Notes: generated by a model not told the origin, from the sequence alone. Shown: positions 1 to 8,194, numbered from the stretch's first letter. The stretch: 42,013 bases of DNA from Sphingopyxis sp. (GCA_002733865.1 NVXM01000017.1:1-42013); one strand, 5' to 3'. Numbers and translations are program-made.

Positions 1-97
1 TACCGCAAGATCGCCGCCTAAAATCAACCAACCAGATGAAACCAAATACTCGCCTATTTTAAAACGCCATATGTCTCAAATTATCTGACGACGGACA
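1..97 (+). mobile_element. Possible insertion-sequence end interrupting the subtilase gene
   Basis: The first 21 bases read in one plus-strand frame as Y-R-K-I-A-A followed by a stop, compatible with the C-terminus of a transposase running in from outside the window. About 75 non-coding bases follow, ending in ACA at 95-97. Read from the other side this gives a TGT start, the kind of end seen in IS3- and IS481-type elements. The homology of the neighbouring protease to its family stops exactly at base 98. The family was not recognised, the other end is outside the window and no target duplication can be seen, so this is an inference from the breakpoint. Confidence 0.42.
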
Positions 98-1770
98 GTC
101 GCCCAAAAACCCGTCAGTGGGTTAGTATCCACCTCTTTAGACGTTGTAAGAAGTGATATTGAATCCAATCCCGCAACCGCTTCCTGGCCCGATGGGCTAA
201 TTGCGCGATTGCCAGTTTCAAACACCAGATCGGGTTTGAAAGCTGACTTACTGGAATTCCACAATATCGAGTTGCGGCTATATGGACTTGCCTCTCCTAC
301 GGCAGCAGACGGAGTCCAATCTTCGTAACCCTGCTCAGCAATAGCGGTTTTTTGTGTAAAACCGCCAATCGCAAGAGCGTTCCAAGCCTGCGAAGGATCT
401 TGCATCGGGAACGCGTCATGATCAGATATGGCCGCCGCGTTGCTATTGTCGGGAATGTTGCCAGCAGCAACGACAATCAACCGTTTGGGTGACAGGTTAT
501 CGGGATCTTGCAGCTCCGCTCCCGCTGCAGCTTGATCAATTGATGCACTCCACGCGCTATTTTCAGCACCGGAACGGTTTTCATTAGTCACCGCCATACA
601 GAAAACACGGTCTCTCAATGGGTTTTGTATCTCGGCTTTGGCAATAGCGCTCAATGTAATTGGCCCGTAAGAATGAGGCTCATTTGGAGGAAACCCATTT
701 GGCGGTAATATTTTTACCGATTCCACTCTGTGGGCGAGAATATGATTAGATTGATCAGCGAGCGGCGCAACCAAGTCGCCGTGTAGGGATAGTCCAGCCA
801 TTCCGGTTCCATGCCCGGGACCGCCATCATGATCGTCGCCGCCCCATGCCTCGTTTACCGACATTAAATCATCGATTGAAAGGGCCGGTTCAATCAAAGG
901 ATGGGCCCTGTTCACACCGGTATCAAGCAGACAAACAGCAGGAGCATCGGCTTGGGGCCATGTAACTCTTTCAGCTAAGTCATCTATAAACGCCGGGATA
1001 TCGTCCTTTAGGTCTTGTGTGAACACCAAAGGATTGTCGGTTGCTCTGCGCAGTTCAGCAATACCGCCAGTCGCAAATAGCAGAAGTTCAATCGAGCTCA
1101 CTCGGCCATAAGCGGGGACGACAATTATTTCGGGAAAGTGCAAAAACGTGTCGTTTGTACCTAGCTGGAGACCGAGCGTGCCTGCAGTGGCGACAACCTT
1201 TTCCAAACTGTCAGGAAAACACCAAAGCGCCCACCAAATTTGTTCCTGCGGTTCGGTGGGTAGTGCGTCTTGATCATCGCGCCAAAAAGTCCTCAGCCGT
1301 GCCTCGCGAATATGCTCAATGGGTTCAACACGACCGGCTAAAGGCGGGGTGCCTCTTCTCGAGGTAATCTCGCCTTCGGTATAATCGGATATAATATTCT
1401 CAAGTACATCGCGCGCATCATCGGGAACGAAAAGAGCAATGGTCCGTGTGCCGTCGTCCAAAACCTTTTCAGCACTTTGTCTTGTATTTTCCGTTTTTCG
1501 TTCAATTATCTCTGCGCCCGTTAACCGGTTCAATTCGACCTCAAGATATATACCCCCGGAACCCTCCAGGTCAGGGATTTCTCCAACCAATGCAGATTGT
1601 GTCTGATCAGCTTGGTTGAAGGCTGTTCGCAGCTCTTCCGCCATCCGCCTTCCATGATCGGCACGGATCCGCTGGAGAGGGTTTACGCGGCCATTATTAC
1701 CCGGTGATTTATAATCGCCTCGCCGAACCAATGCGGAGATATCAATGTGAGGCAGGTCATGGTCAGCCAC
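76..1770 (-). CDS. ietS: IetS-like S8 (subtilisin) protease, C-terminally truncated
   Basis: Subtilisin-family serine protease of 564 residues paired with the AAA ATPase encoded immediately upstream, the arrangement of the IetA/IetS toxin-antitoxin and anti-phage pair. Visible active-site parts are Asp283 in LLDTGVN, His320 in GHGTGMAG and the oxyanion Asn438 in AAGN. The region before residue 270 is the long N-terminal part usual for this type. The protein stops with NPLTGFWAT and then seven residues of unrelated reading frame, exactly where GTSxA with the catalytic Ser is expected. The last codons lie in the presumed IS end. Without the Ser the protease should be inactive. The start is GTG, three bases after the ATPase stop, so translation is probably coupled. 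The family call is strong; loss of function is an inference. Confidence 0.82.
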   Translation of the reverse strand: MADHDLPHIDISALVRRGDYKSPGNNGRVNPLQRIRADHGRRMAEELRTAFNQADQTQSALVGEIPDLEGSGGIYLEVELNRLTGAEIIERKTENTRQSAEKVLDDGTRTIALFVPDDARDVLENIISDYTEGEITSRRGTPPLAGRVEPIEHIREARLRTFWRDDQDALPTEPQEQIWWALWCFPDSLEKVVATAGTLGLQLGTNDTFLHFPEIIVVPAYGRVSSIELLLFATGGIAELRRATDNPLVFTQDLKDDIPAFIDDLAERVTWPQADAPAVCLLDTGVNRAHPLIEPALSIDDLMSVNEAWGGDDHDGGPGHGTGMAGLSLHGDLVAPLADQSNHILAHRVESVKILPPNGFPPNEPHSYGPITLSAIAKAEIQNPLRDRVFCMAVTNENRSGAENSAWSASIDQAAAGAELQDPDNLSPKRLIVVAAGNIPDNSNAAAISDHDAFPMQDPSQAWNALAIGGFTQKTAIAEQGYEDWTPSAAVGEASPYSRNSILWNSSKSAFKPDLVFETGNRAISPSGQEAVAGLDSISLLTTSKEVDTNPLTGFWATVRRQII

Positions 1771-1773
1771 GAA

Positions 1774-2769
1774 TTATGAAGCCGTCGTAAACGCGGATCG
1801 CATTGATTGCCGATCTTCCAATTTTTCGGTCAGATCTTGAGTTGTGATCGAAGAGCGTTGCGCCAGTATTGCGGTCTTTACGGCTTCACTTGCCGCCCTC
1901 GCAATTTCCGCTTGGCTCAGGCCTTCAGCCGCTTTTTCTACAGCTTTCCATTTGATCCGAGGGTATTTTATCGGCCGAAGATTATATTTTATTACCGCCC
2001 GAATTTGATCCGGAGTTGGAAGAGAAAACTCCAATACTTCATCAAAACGGCGAAGCAGCGCTTTGTCGAGAAGTTCTGGGTGATTTGTGGCCGCAATGAT
2101 TGCGCTATCTGTCGCCGTTTTTTCTTCCATGAATTGAAGAAAGCTATTCAGAACTCGGCGCATTTCGGCCACGTCATTTGAAGCTGCGCGATGTCCTCCA
2201 ACAGCGTCAAATTCATCGAACAGATAAACCGCTCGTCGACGTAAAATTTCGTCAAATACAAGCCTAAGCTTGGCAGCTGTTTCGCCCATAAACCGAGTGA
2301 TTAGTGTGTCTAATCGGATCACAAAGAGAGGTAATTTCAGCTCACCAGCTACCGCCTCGGCGGTCATGGTTTTCCCCGAGCCGGGTGGTCCTACAAATAA
2401 ATATCTATTGCTGGGCAGTTTTCCATGTTCTCGAAGTTGATCGCGCTTGCGCTGCTGCAACATCAAATGGTTCAACCGATCCAATGATGCAGATGGCAAA
2501 ATCACATCTGCCAGCGTGATAGATGGTTGTTTGAGATCCAAAAGACCTTCCAAATCGCCGCGCGGACTTGCAAAGGCGATCGGAATAGAGGGTCTAACGC
2601 CGTCTTTTGCTCTTGCTGCGTCAACAGCCGCACGAAGGCTATTGGCAGTATCACGTCTGCCTTGTCGAGCTTCCGCTGCCGCCACTTGTAACGCAATCGA
2701 GAAAAATTGTTCGTCATCACCCTCAGCATGGCTGCGCAGCATTTTTTCTATTTGCTTGGCGTTCGTCAT
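1774..2769 (-). CDS. ietA: IetA-like AAA ATPase
   Basis: AAA-family ATPase of 331 residues. Walker A is GPPGSGKT at 127-134, Walker B is VYLFDEFD at 181-188, sensor-1 Asn is at 229 (AATNH) and paired arginines at 240-241 fit the Arg finger. The first ~85 residues are a helical N-terminal region. It is the first gene of a two-gene operon with the S8 protease, three bases apart. In the Agrobacterium pTi pair ietA/ietS the ATPase counteracts the protease, and homologous pairs defend against phage. Here the ATPase appears complete while its partner is cut, so it is likely an orphan of an inactivated defence module. The ATG start at 2769 fits the domain start. Confidence 0.85.
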   Translation of the reverse strand: MTNAKQIEKMLRSHAEGDDEQFFSIALQVAAAEARQGRRDTANSLRAAVDAARAKDGVRPSIPIAFASPRGDLEGLLDLKQPSITLADVILPSASLDRLNHLMLQQRKRDQLREHGKLPSNRYLFVGPPGSGKTMTAEAVAGELKLPLFVIRLDTLITRFMGETAAKLRLVFDEILRRRAVYLFDEFDAVGGHRAASNDVAEMRRVLNSFLQFMEEKTATDSAIIAATNHPELLDKALLRRFDEVLEFSLPTPDQIRAVIKYNLRPIKYPRIKWKAVEKAAEGLSQAEIARAASEAVKTAILAQRSSITTQDLTEKLEDRQSMRSAFTTAS

Positions 2770-3174
2770 GAAAGTCCCTTGATAACCCGCATTTTCATCG
2801 TCCTTAGATGACCATATTGCCCGACATTCTCAATGTCACCTAATGAATTACATTTTGCTGTGGGTTTAGTTGGCCGTCTAACCAGAAGACTTCCAATCAA
2901 TGAAGCCGCCGCCATAACCAAAAAATGCCCCTAACTGGTTAGGGCTATCCAGGTGACGTATTTTGACAACCGCTCAATAGTAAGGCCGTAACAATGTTAT
3001 TAAAGCGGGTTTTCGCCGGAATATTAGACGTTAATTTTCTTTCTTCTCCTTTTTAGCAGCCAACGCTTGATGAGCAAGGTGACGTTGGAGATGGCCGGAA
3101 CTATCAAAGTTCATCGTTCCCCAGATTGGACAGAGTATCATGATTGTGAGACACTCTGAGTTTGGGGGAGCAGA
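2770..3174. other. Intergenic region between ietA and the Cys-rich gene
   Basis: About 400 bases without a convincing gene. It should hold the promoter of the minus-strand ietA pair and that of the plus-strand gene at 3175, which has a GGGGGAG ribosome-binding site at about 3163. A hairpin with an adjacent A-run lies at 2920-2945. A TTGACA hexamer occurs at about 2963 on the plus strand without a clear -10 partner. No repeat or RNA gene was recognised. Confidence 0.5.
2920..2945 (-). terminator. Candidate Rho-independent terminator (minus strand)
   Basis: A perfect 7-bp inverted repeat, CCCTAAC at 2929-2935 and GTTAGGG at 2938-2944, is followed on the minus strand by six T residues (A-run at 2920-2925). 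This is the form of an intrinsic terminator for minus-strand transcription. The only minus-strand gene upstream of it within range is the membrane protein at 3475-3915, more than 500 bases away. The 2-nt loop is tight, so the real stem would be shorter. Confidence 0.4.
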
Positions 3175-3381
3175 ATGAAATCTATCGCAATGTCGCTAGT
3201 ATTGTTGATTGGCGCCGTCGGACCCACGGAATTTAATCCCTGCGGGTCAGGCGCTGCTTTGGCACAGATCGGTGTGGCGGGTTGTTGCAAGACTTGCCGA
3301 AAGGGGAAAGCTTGCGGTGACAGTTGTATCGCGCGCGACAAGGTCTGCCACAAAGGGAAAGGCTGCGCGTGCAATGGATAA
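3175..3381 (+). CDS. Small exported Cys-rich protein
   Basis: A 68-residue protein with an N-terminal hydrophobic stretch (about residues 4-16) that looks like a signal peptide. A small mature part is dense in Cys and Lys: CCKTC, ACGDSC, a further Cys, and GCAC at the end, eight Cys in about 30 residues. The spacing suggests a metal-binding or disulfide-rich fold, but no named family is claimed. A strong GGGGGAG ribosome-binding site lies just upstream of the ATG. Its TAA overlaps the ATG of a 33-codon reading frame (TAATG), pointing to translational coupling. In a metal-resistance region a periplasmic metal-binding role is plausible but unproven. Confidence 0.7.
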   Translation: MKSIAMSLVLLIGAVGPTEFNPCGSGAALAQIGVAGCCKTCRKGKACGDSCIARDKVCHKGKGCACNG

Positions 3382-3482
3382 TGCGGCGTAAGATAGAATT
3401 TGGTGTGTTGCTTTTGGCCCTGCTGCTGCCTGGCCTAGCGTGGCTCTACGACCTGATCGCCTCGATGCTTGCAACTAGATAG
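3381..3482 (+). CDS. 33-residue predicted membrane peptide
   Basis: Short reading frame starting MRRKIEFGVLL, followed by a strongly hydrophobic Leu-rich stretch with a Pro-Gly kink and ending in MLATR. The positive N-terminus and single hydrophobic segment are those of a one-pass membrane peptide. The ATG shares its A with the TAA of the Cys-rich gene, a typical coupling arrangement. The last bases overlap the 3' end of the convergent membrane-protein gene by eight bases. No homolog is known to me. Confidence is moderate because the frame is short. Confidence 0.5.
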   Translation: MRRKIEFGVLLLALLLPGLAWLYDLIASMLATR

Positions 3483-3915
3483 TGAACAAAATTGCCAGAA
3501 TGAGCGCTGCAATCCAGTCTATAACGGCGCAAAACGGGATATACCAACGCGGGATTTTAGCACCAAACAGGCCATTGTGATGGGCAATATCCCAAAGGCC
3601 ATGGGCAAACAGGGCAACAGCAAACCAATAAGGTGAACCCAGCACACCGGCCACGGCCATGATACCAAATAGGGCAGCCACACAGAGTTCCAAGACGAAG
3701 ATATGAGGCCGCCCATCTTTGGCACCGAAGCCAATATAGGCACCTGAAATGATCCCAATGATCATTGCTATGGTCAGCCGGCTGAGATCTTCTGGTAAAA
3801 AGAGATGCGCTGGAATGGCGACGCCGAGGACAATAGCGGAAAGAGCGATCCCGGGAGAAAAGCGGGCAATGCGCTTCGGTTCATCGAAATTCCTTACTGG
3901 CGAATGCTGTGTCAT
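3475..3915 (-). CDS. Four-to-five-pass membrane protein, DUF6010-like
   Basis: A 146-residue integral membrane protein. After a short hydrophilic N-terminus, hydrophobic segments lie at about residues 22-40, 46-63, 72-90, 95-105 and 124-145. A polar-aromatic motif AHGLWDIAHHNGLFGAK and then PRWYIPFCAVIDW resembles the conserved HxxWDxxHH feature I associate with DUF6010 proteins of unknown function. The gene stands alone on the minus strand, converging with the small Cys-rich pair. The start is ATG at 3915. The membrane topology is clear; the family name is from memory and should be confirmed. Confidence 0.72.
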   Translation of the reverse strand: MTQHSPVRNFDEPKRIARFSPGIALSAIVLGVAIPAHLFLPEDLSRLTIAMIIGIISGAYIGFGAKDGRPHIFVLELCVAALFGIMAVAGVLGSPYWFAVALFAHGLWDIAHHNGLFGAKIPRWYIPFCAVIDWIAALILAILFTI

Positions 3916-4184
3916 TTTCTAGCGCCTCAGCGGCTTTCGGTTCCGTATTTCTCCGAAAGAATCGCAAAAAATAATTGAATGAACCTGATCATTTAAAAGA
4001 TTAGTGGCTAAATTTCATAGCCACGGTTTTGACGTTGATGTTTTGTGAATAACCAGAATCCTGACCAAATTCAATCGGCTTGACGGTCAATATTGAGAGC
4101 AATGATCAAAGCCCAGTTGAACTGGTTGGTAAGGATTATAGCTGCAGAAAAATCACCCGAGCCTTTATCCAGATGCGACAAGTG

Positions 4185-4931
4185 CTATTCTTTTTTTGAT
4201 CGACTTACTGAGTTTTTGGAGCGTTTATTTCGACTGTCCGTTTCAAAATTAAAAATGATTTTATGTTTTGAATCGCAGCGCGGCTTTTGCGTCTTGGGAG
4301 CGGTTGCTACCGCTTGACCTTGAATTGCGTAGATGGTGTATGTCGCGGGATCTATAAGCATCAGCGCTATAAAAAATCCAAATGCCCTGAGAAGGTGTTC
4401 ATGGGTCATTTTTATTCGTGTTACTTTGTTGTTCACGGCATCTTGTGATTTCCGCATGCGTTGCAGGGTTCTTTTGGCCAATTCTCCCGGCGGCTCGGAT
4501 TTGGACCAAGATGTCGCTAGCTCGCCGATACCAATGGTATGGAATCCGGATACTCGAAGAACGGAAAAAGCGTACCAACCGGCTGCAGCTGAATAGATAA
4601 TGGCAATTGAGAGTAGAGAGAAGCGCAGGACCGCTGGCGCGGGCCCGATTTTATTTTCCCAAATTCCAGTTTGGATCGTGACTATCAGTGGTACCAGTGT
4701 TGCTAGAACGGCGAGATAGATAGAGGCCTTGGTTTCCGCGGTTTTTCTGCGATCAATCTCTGAATCCGCCATTCTTTGTGCTTGTTCCAGTAATTTGGCG
4801 GGTTGCTTCCCCCAATTTGTAGAATCAATCGCAGCCATGTCGCGATCATAGGCCTCTTGTCGCTCGTTCTTCTGATCTGGCGTCAGCCCTTCAATTATCG
4901 GGAACAGAAAATCAAAAAACCTTCTGATCAC
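4185..4931 (-). CDS. Unrecognised membrane protein, last gene of the graspetide-like operon
   Basis: A 248-residue protein I do not recognise. An N-terminal amphipathic and charged region (1-69, partly coiled-coil-like, rich in Glu/Arg/Lys) is followed by hydrophobic segments at about 70-90, 103-125 and 180-203. A soluble helical loop lies between the second and third segments and a Lys/Arg/Ser-rich tail ends the protein. It overlaps the ATP-grasp gene by four bases (ATGA), so it is almost certainly co-translated with it. In a peptide-modification operon such a protein could export the product, confer self-protection, or be the target of it; the sequence does not decide. It has no ABC-transporter or peptidase motif. 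Confidence 0.72.
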   Translation of the reverse strand: MIRRFFDFLFPIIEGLTPDQKNERQEAYDRDMAAIDSTNWGKQPAKLLEQAQRMADSEIDRRKTAETKASIYLAVLATLVPLIVTIQTGIWENKIGPAPAVLRFSLLSIAIIYSAAAGWYAFSVLRVSGFHTIGIGELATSWSKSEPPGELAKRTLQRMRKSQDAVNNKVTRIKMTHEHLLRAFGFFIALMLIDPATYTIYAIQGQAVATAPKTQKPRCDSKHKIIFNFETDSRNKRSKNSVSRSKKE

Positions 4932-5878
4932 AGCCTTGTTCCCATCAGGGCATCAACGATGGCATTGGTAATCGGATGGCCAGTTCTCTGCTCAATCCAG
5001 GCCCATTGACCATTCGGATTAGCCTCCAGAAACCAATATTGCCCATCCTGATCTTGGATTAGATCCACGGCCGAATAACGCAGACCGAGATCCTGGGTCA
5101 CTTTTATGCAAGCATTTGCTATATCTGATGGAAGATCCAGTTTTTGGTGTTCCACTTCCACGCCGCTGCCTTTTCGCCAGTCAACTTCAGTCTGTTCGTG
5201 TTTTTGGGAGTCAATGGCAGTGGCCATGGCGCGATCATCTACCACGGTTACGCGCACGTCATATTGCTTCGCAATTTCCTGCTGAAAAATCATCGGTGCA
5301 AGTCGGATAGAGTCCTGATCGTTTGCATTCAACGCCACGCGGCTTGTAAACATGACACGGCCTGGGCCGCTTGGATCTTCGAGCAACGCGCGCCTCAGCG
5401 GCTTGGCGATTATATTTTGGGCGGCCGCAAATTTCTGAGCAGCGGTGAAATCATTTGTGACGCAAGTTTCAGGCACCTTCAGACCAGCTGCGCGGGCAAT
5501 AGCTATTTGGCGCGGCTTGTCTTCAGCTTTCTGAATGGCATATGGCGAATTTAGCCAGCGACTGTCTAAAGCAGTCCATAGGCTCCGCAATATTGCAGAC
5601 CATTCGCTAACAATATATTCCCTGACGGGCTGATCAAAACTTCCCTGTGGTTCCGGGGTAAGCGGCCGGCGATAATAGGCCGCTGTAAACTCTGATAGGC
5701 AGAAGGATCTATCATCATGCGCAAAAGTCGCATGGCTCGGTTCTCCATTTGGAAATTCTATCTGCCATTCGGTTATGTCTTCGGTATTCAGTCGAAGATA
5801 CGGAACCCCACGTTTTTGGAGTTCTAGGACCACGAAATCAATCGTAATGTCCCGCTTGTTGGTTGCCAGAAAAATCAT
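4928..5878 (-). CDS. ATP-grasp peptide ligase, MvdC/MvdD (graspetide) type
   Basis: A 316-residue ATP-grasp enzyme of the RimK/MvdD kind. These use ATP to join side-chain carboxylates of a precursor peptide to hydroxyls (esters) or amines (amides). The N-terminus (MIFLATNKRDITIDFV, then LNTED) matches the pre-ATP-grasp domain of this group. A basic nucleotide-binding patch is seen at about 158-165 (AKPLRRAL). The C-terminal metal/ATP signature is FLEANPNGQWAWIEQ followed by TGHPI, typical for graspetide ligases rather than ribosomal-protein or glutathione ligases. It sits 15 bases after the stop of a repeat-bearing short gene that looks like its substrate and overlaps the membrane-protein gene. 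Confidence in the enzyme class is high; the exact product is unknown. Confidence 0.85.
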   Translation of the reverse strand: MIFLATNKRDITIDFVVLELQKRGVPYLRLNTEDITEWQIEFPNGEPSHATFAHDDRSFCLSEFTAAYYRRPLTPEPQGSFDQPVREYIVSEWSAILRSLWTALDSRWLNSPYAIQKAEDKPRQIAIARAAGLKVPETCVTNDFTAAQKFAAAQNIIAKPLRRALLEDPSGPGRVMFTSRVALNANDQDSIRLAPMIFQQEIAKQYDVRVTVVDDRAMATAIDSQKHEQTEVDWRKGSGVEVEHQKLDLPSDIANACIKVTQDLGLRYSAVDLIQDQDGQYWFLEANPNGQWAWIEQRTGHPITNAIVDALMGTRL

Positions 5879-5893
5879 TCTGCGCCAGCAATA

Positions 5894-6238
5894 TCAGAAC
5901 AACGTATAGTCCTGATCGTCGCTTTCAACCTCATAGGTGGTCTTCGTTTCCATTTCGAGTATGGAAGAAGCATTTAAACTCTGATCATCAGATTCTTGCT
6001 GGACATCTGTTTTGGTCACCAGCTCTGAAAGAGGCCTTGGCGGGAAATTTTCGTCATCCGTCTCCTGTTGCGTTGCTGTTTTGGTCACCAACTCGGACAA
6101 GTTTGAATGCATCAATACAATCGGTACTTCGCCTTGCTTGGTGCCCTCAACCCAAACATCACGGCTATGGCAATAATGTCCGCCGATGTCAGGGTGGGAC
6201 TTGCGCTGGGTGGCGTAGCTTACCAGAAATGGGGTCAT
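5894..6238 (-). CDS. Graspetide-type precursor peptide with three core repeats
   Basis: A 114-residue protein with a leader-like N-terminal half (1-47) and three spaced copies of the motif TKTX4E[ST]DD at 52-62, 75-85 and 98-108. The Thr residues would be ester donors and the Glu/Asp cluster acceptors, as in known omega-ester peptides with multiple cores. The copies are separated by variable linkers rich in Pro, Asn and Ser. It is followed after 15 bases by an ATP-grasp ligase, the usual order. The start is ATG at 6238 with AGGAGA about eight bases upstream. The motif and context carry the call; cross-links are inferred. The leader has none of the classic microviridin PFFARFL sequence, so the class differs from that one. 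Confidence 0.78.
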   Translation of the reverse strand: MTPFLVSYATQRKSHPDIGGHYCHSRDVWVEGTKQGEVPIVLMHSNLSELVTKTATQQETDDENFPPRPLSELVTKTDVQQESDDQSLNASSILEMETKTTYEVESDDQDYTLF

Positions 6239-6464
6239 TCTATTATTCTCCTGAAAACACTCCAGAACAGCTCTCTTCGATTTCCAATTGCTTCTATGAG
6301 CTTTGGATCAATATTTTTCAATGCTAATAGGCCATTAGTAGAAATCAAAAGAGATTGAATATCATTTCTAGATTATTTGAGCCCAATATCGGGCATAGAA
6401 TCGATTATATACTTTCCAAACACTAATGCAGTTGCAGTGAAAGCTAAAAATATGCGGGGGCGCA

Positions 6465-7955
6465 ATGTCTAAAAACATACTTATCTATTCTGATGGAACT
6501 GGCCAGGTTGGCGGCCTTCGGCCCGATCAAAGACTTTCGAATGTCTATAAGCTGTACCGAGCCACGAGGCCCGGTCCAGATTCAACCATCAGTCCAAAAA
6601 AACAAGTAACATTTTACGATGCAGGTCTTGGCGCAGGAGAAGCTGGCGGTTTGACTTTCAAGCGTTTGCGTAACTTTTTTGCTGCCGCGCTCGGCACGGG
6701 GATCGATGAAAATGTCATTGATTGCTATGCTGCAATTATCGCTCATCATAGGCCGGGAGACAAAGTTGTATTAATAGGATTTAGCCGCGGTGCCTATACG
6801 GTTCGCGCTGTCACGAATGTTATGAACCTATGCGGCGTGCCAAAACATGATGGTGAAGGCAATCCGGTGCCGCGTTACGGTCCGGCCTTGCGAATGATTG
6901 CAAGCGAGGCTGTGCGAGACGTCTACAACCACGGCGCTGGCTCCAAGCGCGGGAAATATGAACGACAGCGCGAGCATAAAGCGAGGCGGTTTCGGTCGAA
7001 ATATGGATCAGAAGGTGTGGGCGCGGACGGAGAAGGTCAAGGCAACGTTCAACCTGAATTTGTGGGAGTGTTTGATACTGTCGCTGCTCTGGGAAGCAGA
7101 ACCGCTTCGATCGTCGTGGCGATAGCGTTTTTGGTGACAGCCTTTGGATTTTGGCGCAGTTTGGATGCCGATACTTGGTGGCTGAGCGCCCTGGCCGGAA
7201 CCATTCCTGCTTTCATATTATATTGGGTCCTAAGAAGCGTGGGTTCGCAGTTTAAATATTATTTTGAGGATGATGCTCGCAGCTTTCGCTGGTGGAACCC
7301 GGTAGACTGGATTTCTGCCCTTTGGCATGGACATATGGCTTGGTGGAGCGGAAAAAACTATGATCGCTATGTGGACCGCGAGATACCAAAATTGCGGCAT
7401 GCGTTGTCGATTGACGAGGCGCGTAAGAAGTTTCCCAGAGTAGGCTGGGGGAGCGATACGGACGTGCAGTGGAATAAGCGGCGAGGCAACCCGAATTGGC
7501 TTGAGCAGCTGTGGTTCGTCGGCAATCATTCTGATATTGGCGGAAGCTATCCGGAAGATGAATCACGGCTATCGGATATTGCTCTGGAGTGGATGGCCGG
7601 CGAGCTCGTCTCAGCCGTGCCCACCATTGAAATTCAGCGGAATTTTCTGAATACCGCACCGGACCCGTTTGGTTTGCAGCATGATGAGATACAAAGCGCG
7701 CTTGATATGCAGCCAAAATGGGTGCGCTGGATTTCTAGAGACAAATTGACTTGGGGTAAAAGGGTTCGCAGCATTCACCCAGAAGCGAAGCTACACCAAT
7801 CTGTAGCGGATCGGTTAAGTGCAACGGCAGTCCCGCAGATGGGCGATGTGAAACCCTATTTGCCTACCAATTTGAAAGGTCATATCTGTCAAAATAATCC
7901 TCAAAGCCAGTCGGATAATATCAGTCGTTCCATTTGGCCTGAGAAGGACGTTTAG
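6465..7955 (+). CDS. DUF2235 alpha/beta hydrolase, membrane-anchored
   Basis: A 496-residue protein of the DUF2235 family, the alpha/beta-hydrolase fold shared with Tle1-type phospholipases. The opening SDGTGQ motif, nucleophile elbow GFSRG with Ser107, Asp204 in GVFDTVAAL and His355 in NHSDIGG fit a Ser-Asp-His triad. Two hydrophobic segments at about 214-231 and 237-257 are inserted in the middle and probably anchor it in a membrane. No type VI secretion genes are visible nearby, so effector status is not supported; a housekeeping or stress lipase is equally possible. It is transcribed divergently from the graspetide operon across a 226-base gap. The start is ATG with a GGGGGCGC stretch upstream. 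Confidence 0.85.
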   Translation: MSKNILIYSDGTGQVGGLRPDQRLSNVYKLYRATRPGPDSTISPKKQVTFYDAGLGAGEAGGLTFKRLRNFFAAALGTGIDENVIDCYAAIIAHHRPGDKVVLIGFSRGAYTVRAVTNVMNLCGVPKHDGEGNPVPRYGPALRMIASEAVRDVYNHGAGSKRGKYERQREHKARRFRSKYGSEGVGADGEGQGNVQPEFVGVFDTVAALGSRTASIVVAIAFLVTAFGFWRSLDADTWWLSALAGTIPAFILYWVLRSVGSQFKYYFEDDARSFRWWNPVDWISALWHGHMAWWSGKNYDRYVDREIPKLRHALSIDEARKKFPRVGWGSDTDVQWNKRRGNPNWLEQLWFVGNHSDIGGSYPEDESRLSDIALEWMAGELVSAVPTIEIQRNFLNTAPDPFGLQHDEIQSALDMQPKWVRWISRDKLTWGKRVRSIHPEAKLHQSVADRLSATAVPQMGDVKPYLPTNLKGHICQNNPQSQSDNISRSIWPEKDV

Positions 7956-7984
7956 CCAAATTCACTGGTGGCTCGCTTCAGGGT

Positions 7985-8194
7985 TCAATCCAGGTTGTTG
8001 TTGTGCTTGGAGTCTGGATTTGAAACAGGCGTGTCTACGCCGTTAACTTTGCGGATGTGGTAATTTTCATATTCTCCGGTTTTGATTTTTTGCACAAACT
8101 CGGAGCGGGACATGTCGTCACCGGTAAAATTGTCGTGGAACGCTGCATTGCGTCCGCTGTCGGTCTCCTTGGTAACTTTGACTCTTTTTGGCAT
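7985..8194 (-). CDS. DUF3892 family small protein
   Basis: A small protein beginning MPKRVKVTKE with central SRSEFVQKI and HIRKVNG segments and an Asn-rich end (HNNNLD), which matches my memory of the DUF3892 family, a short fold of unknown function. I place the start at 8194, the second ATG, because GGAG lies just before it. An in-frame ATG at 8206 would add four residues. The gene converges with the DUF2235 gene 30 bases away. It also overlaps the tail of the membrane-protein reading frame at 8118-8453. Confidence 0.68.
   Translation of the reverse strand: MPKRVKVTKETDSGRNAAFHDNFTGDDMSRSEFVQKIKTGEYENYHIRKVNGVDTPVSNPDSKHNNNLD

Noticed and set aside
2927..2945. Integron attC-like repeat (CCCTAAC...GTTAGGG)
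   Set aside because: The right half does not fit the GTTRRRY core and there is no cassette structure; a terminator explains it better.
5863..6327. Plus-strand frame opposite the precursor peptide
   Set aside because: It is the antisense shadow of the precursor gene, which has the repeats, ribosome-binding site and operon context.
6465..7955. Type VI secretion lipase effector
   Set aside because: The DUF2235 fold fits, but no VgrG, immunity gene or secretion apparatus is seen near it.
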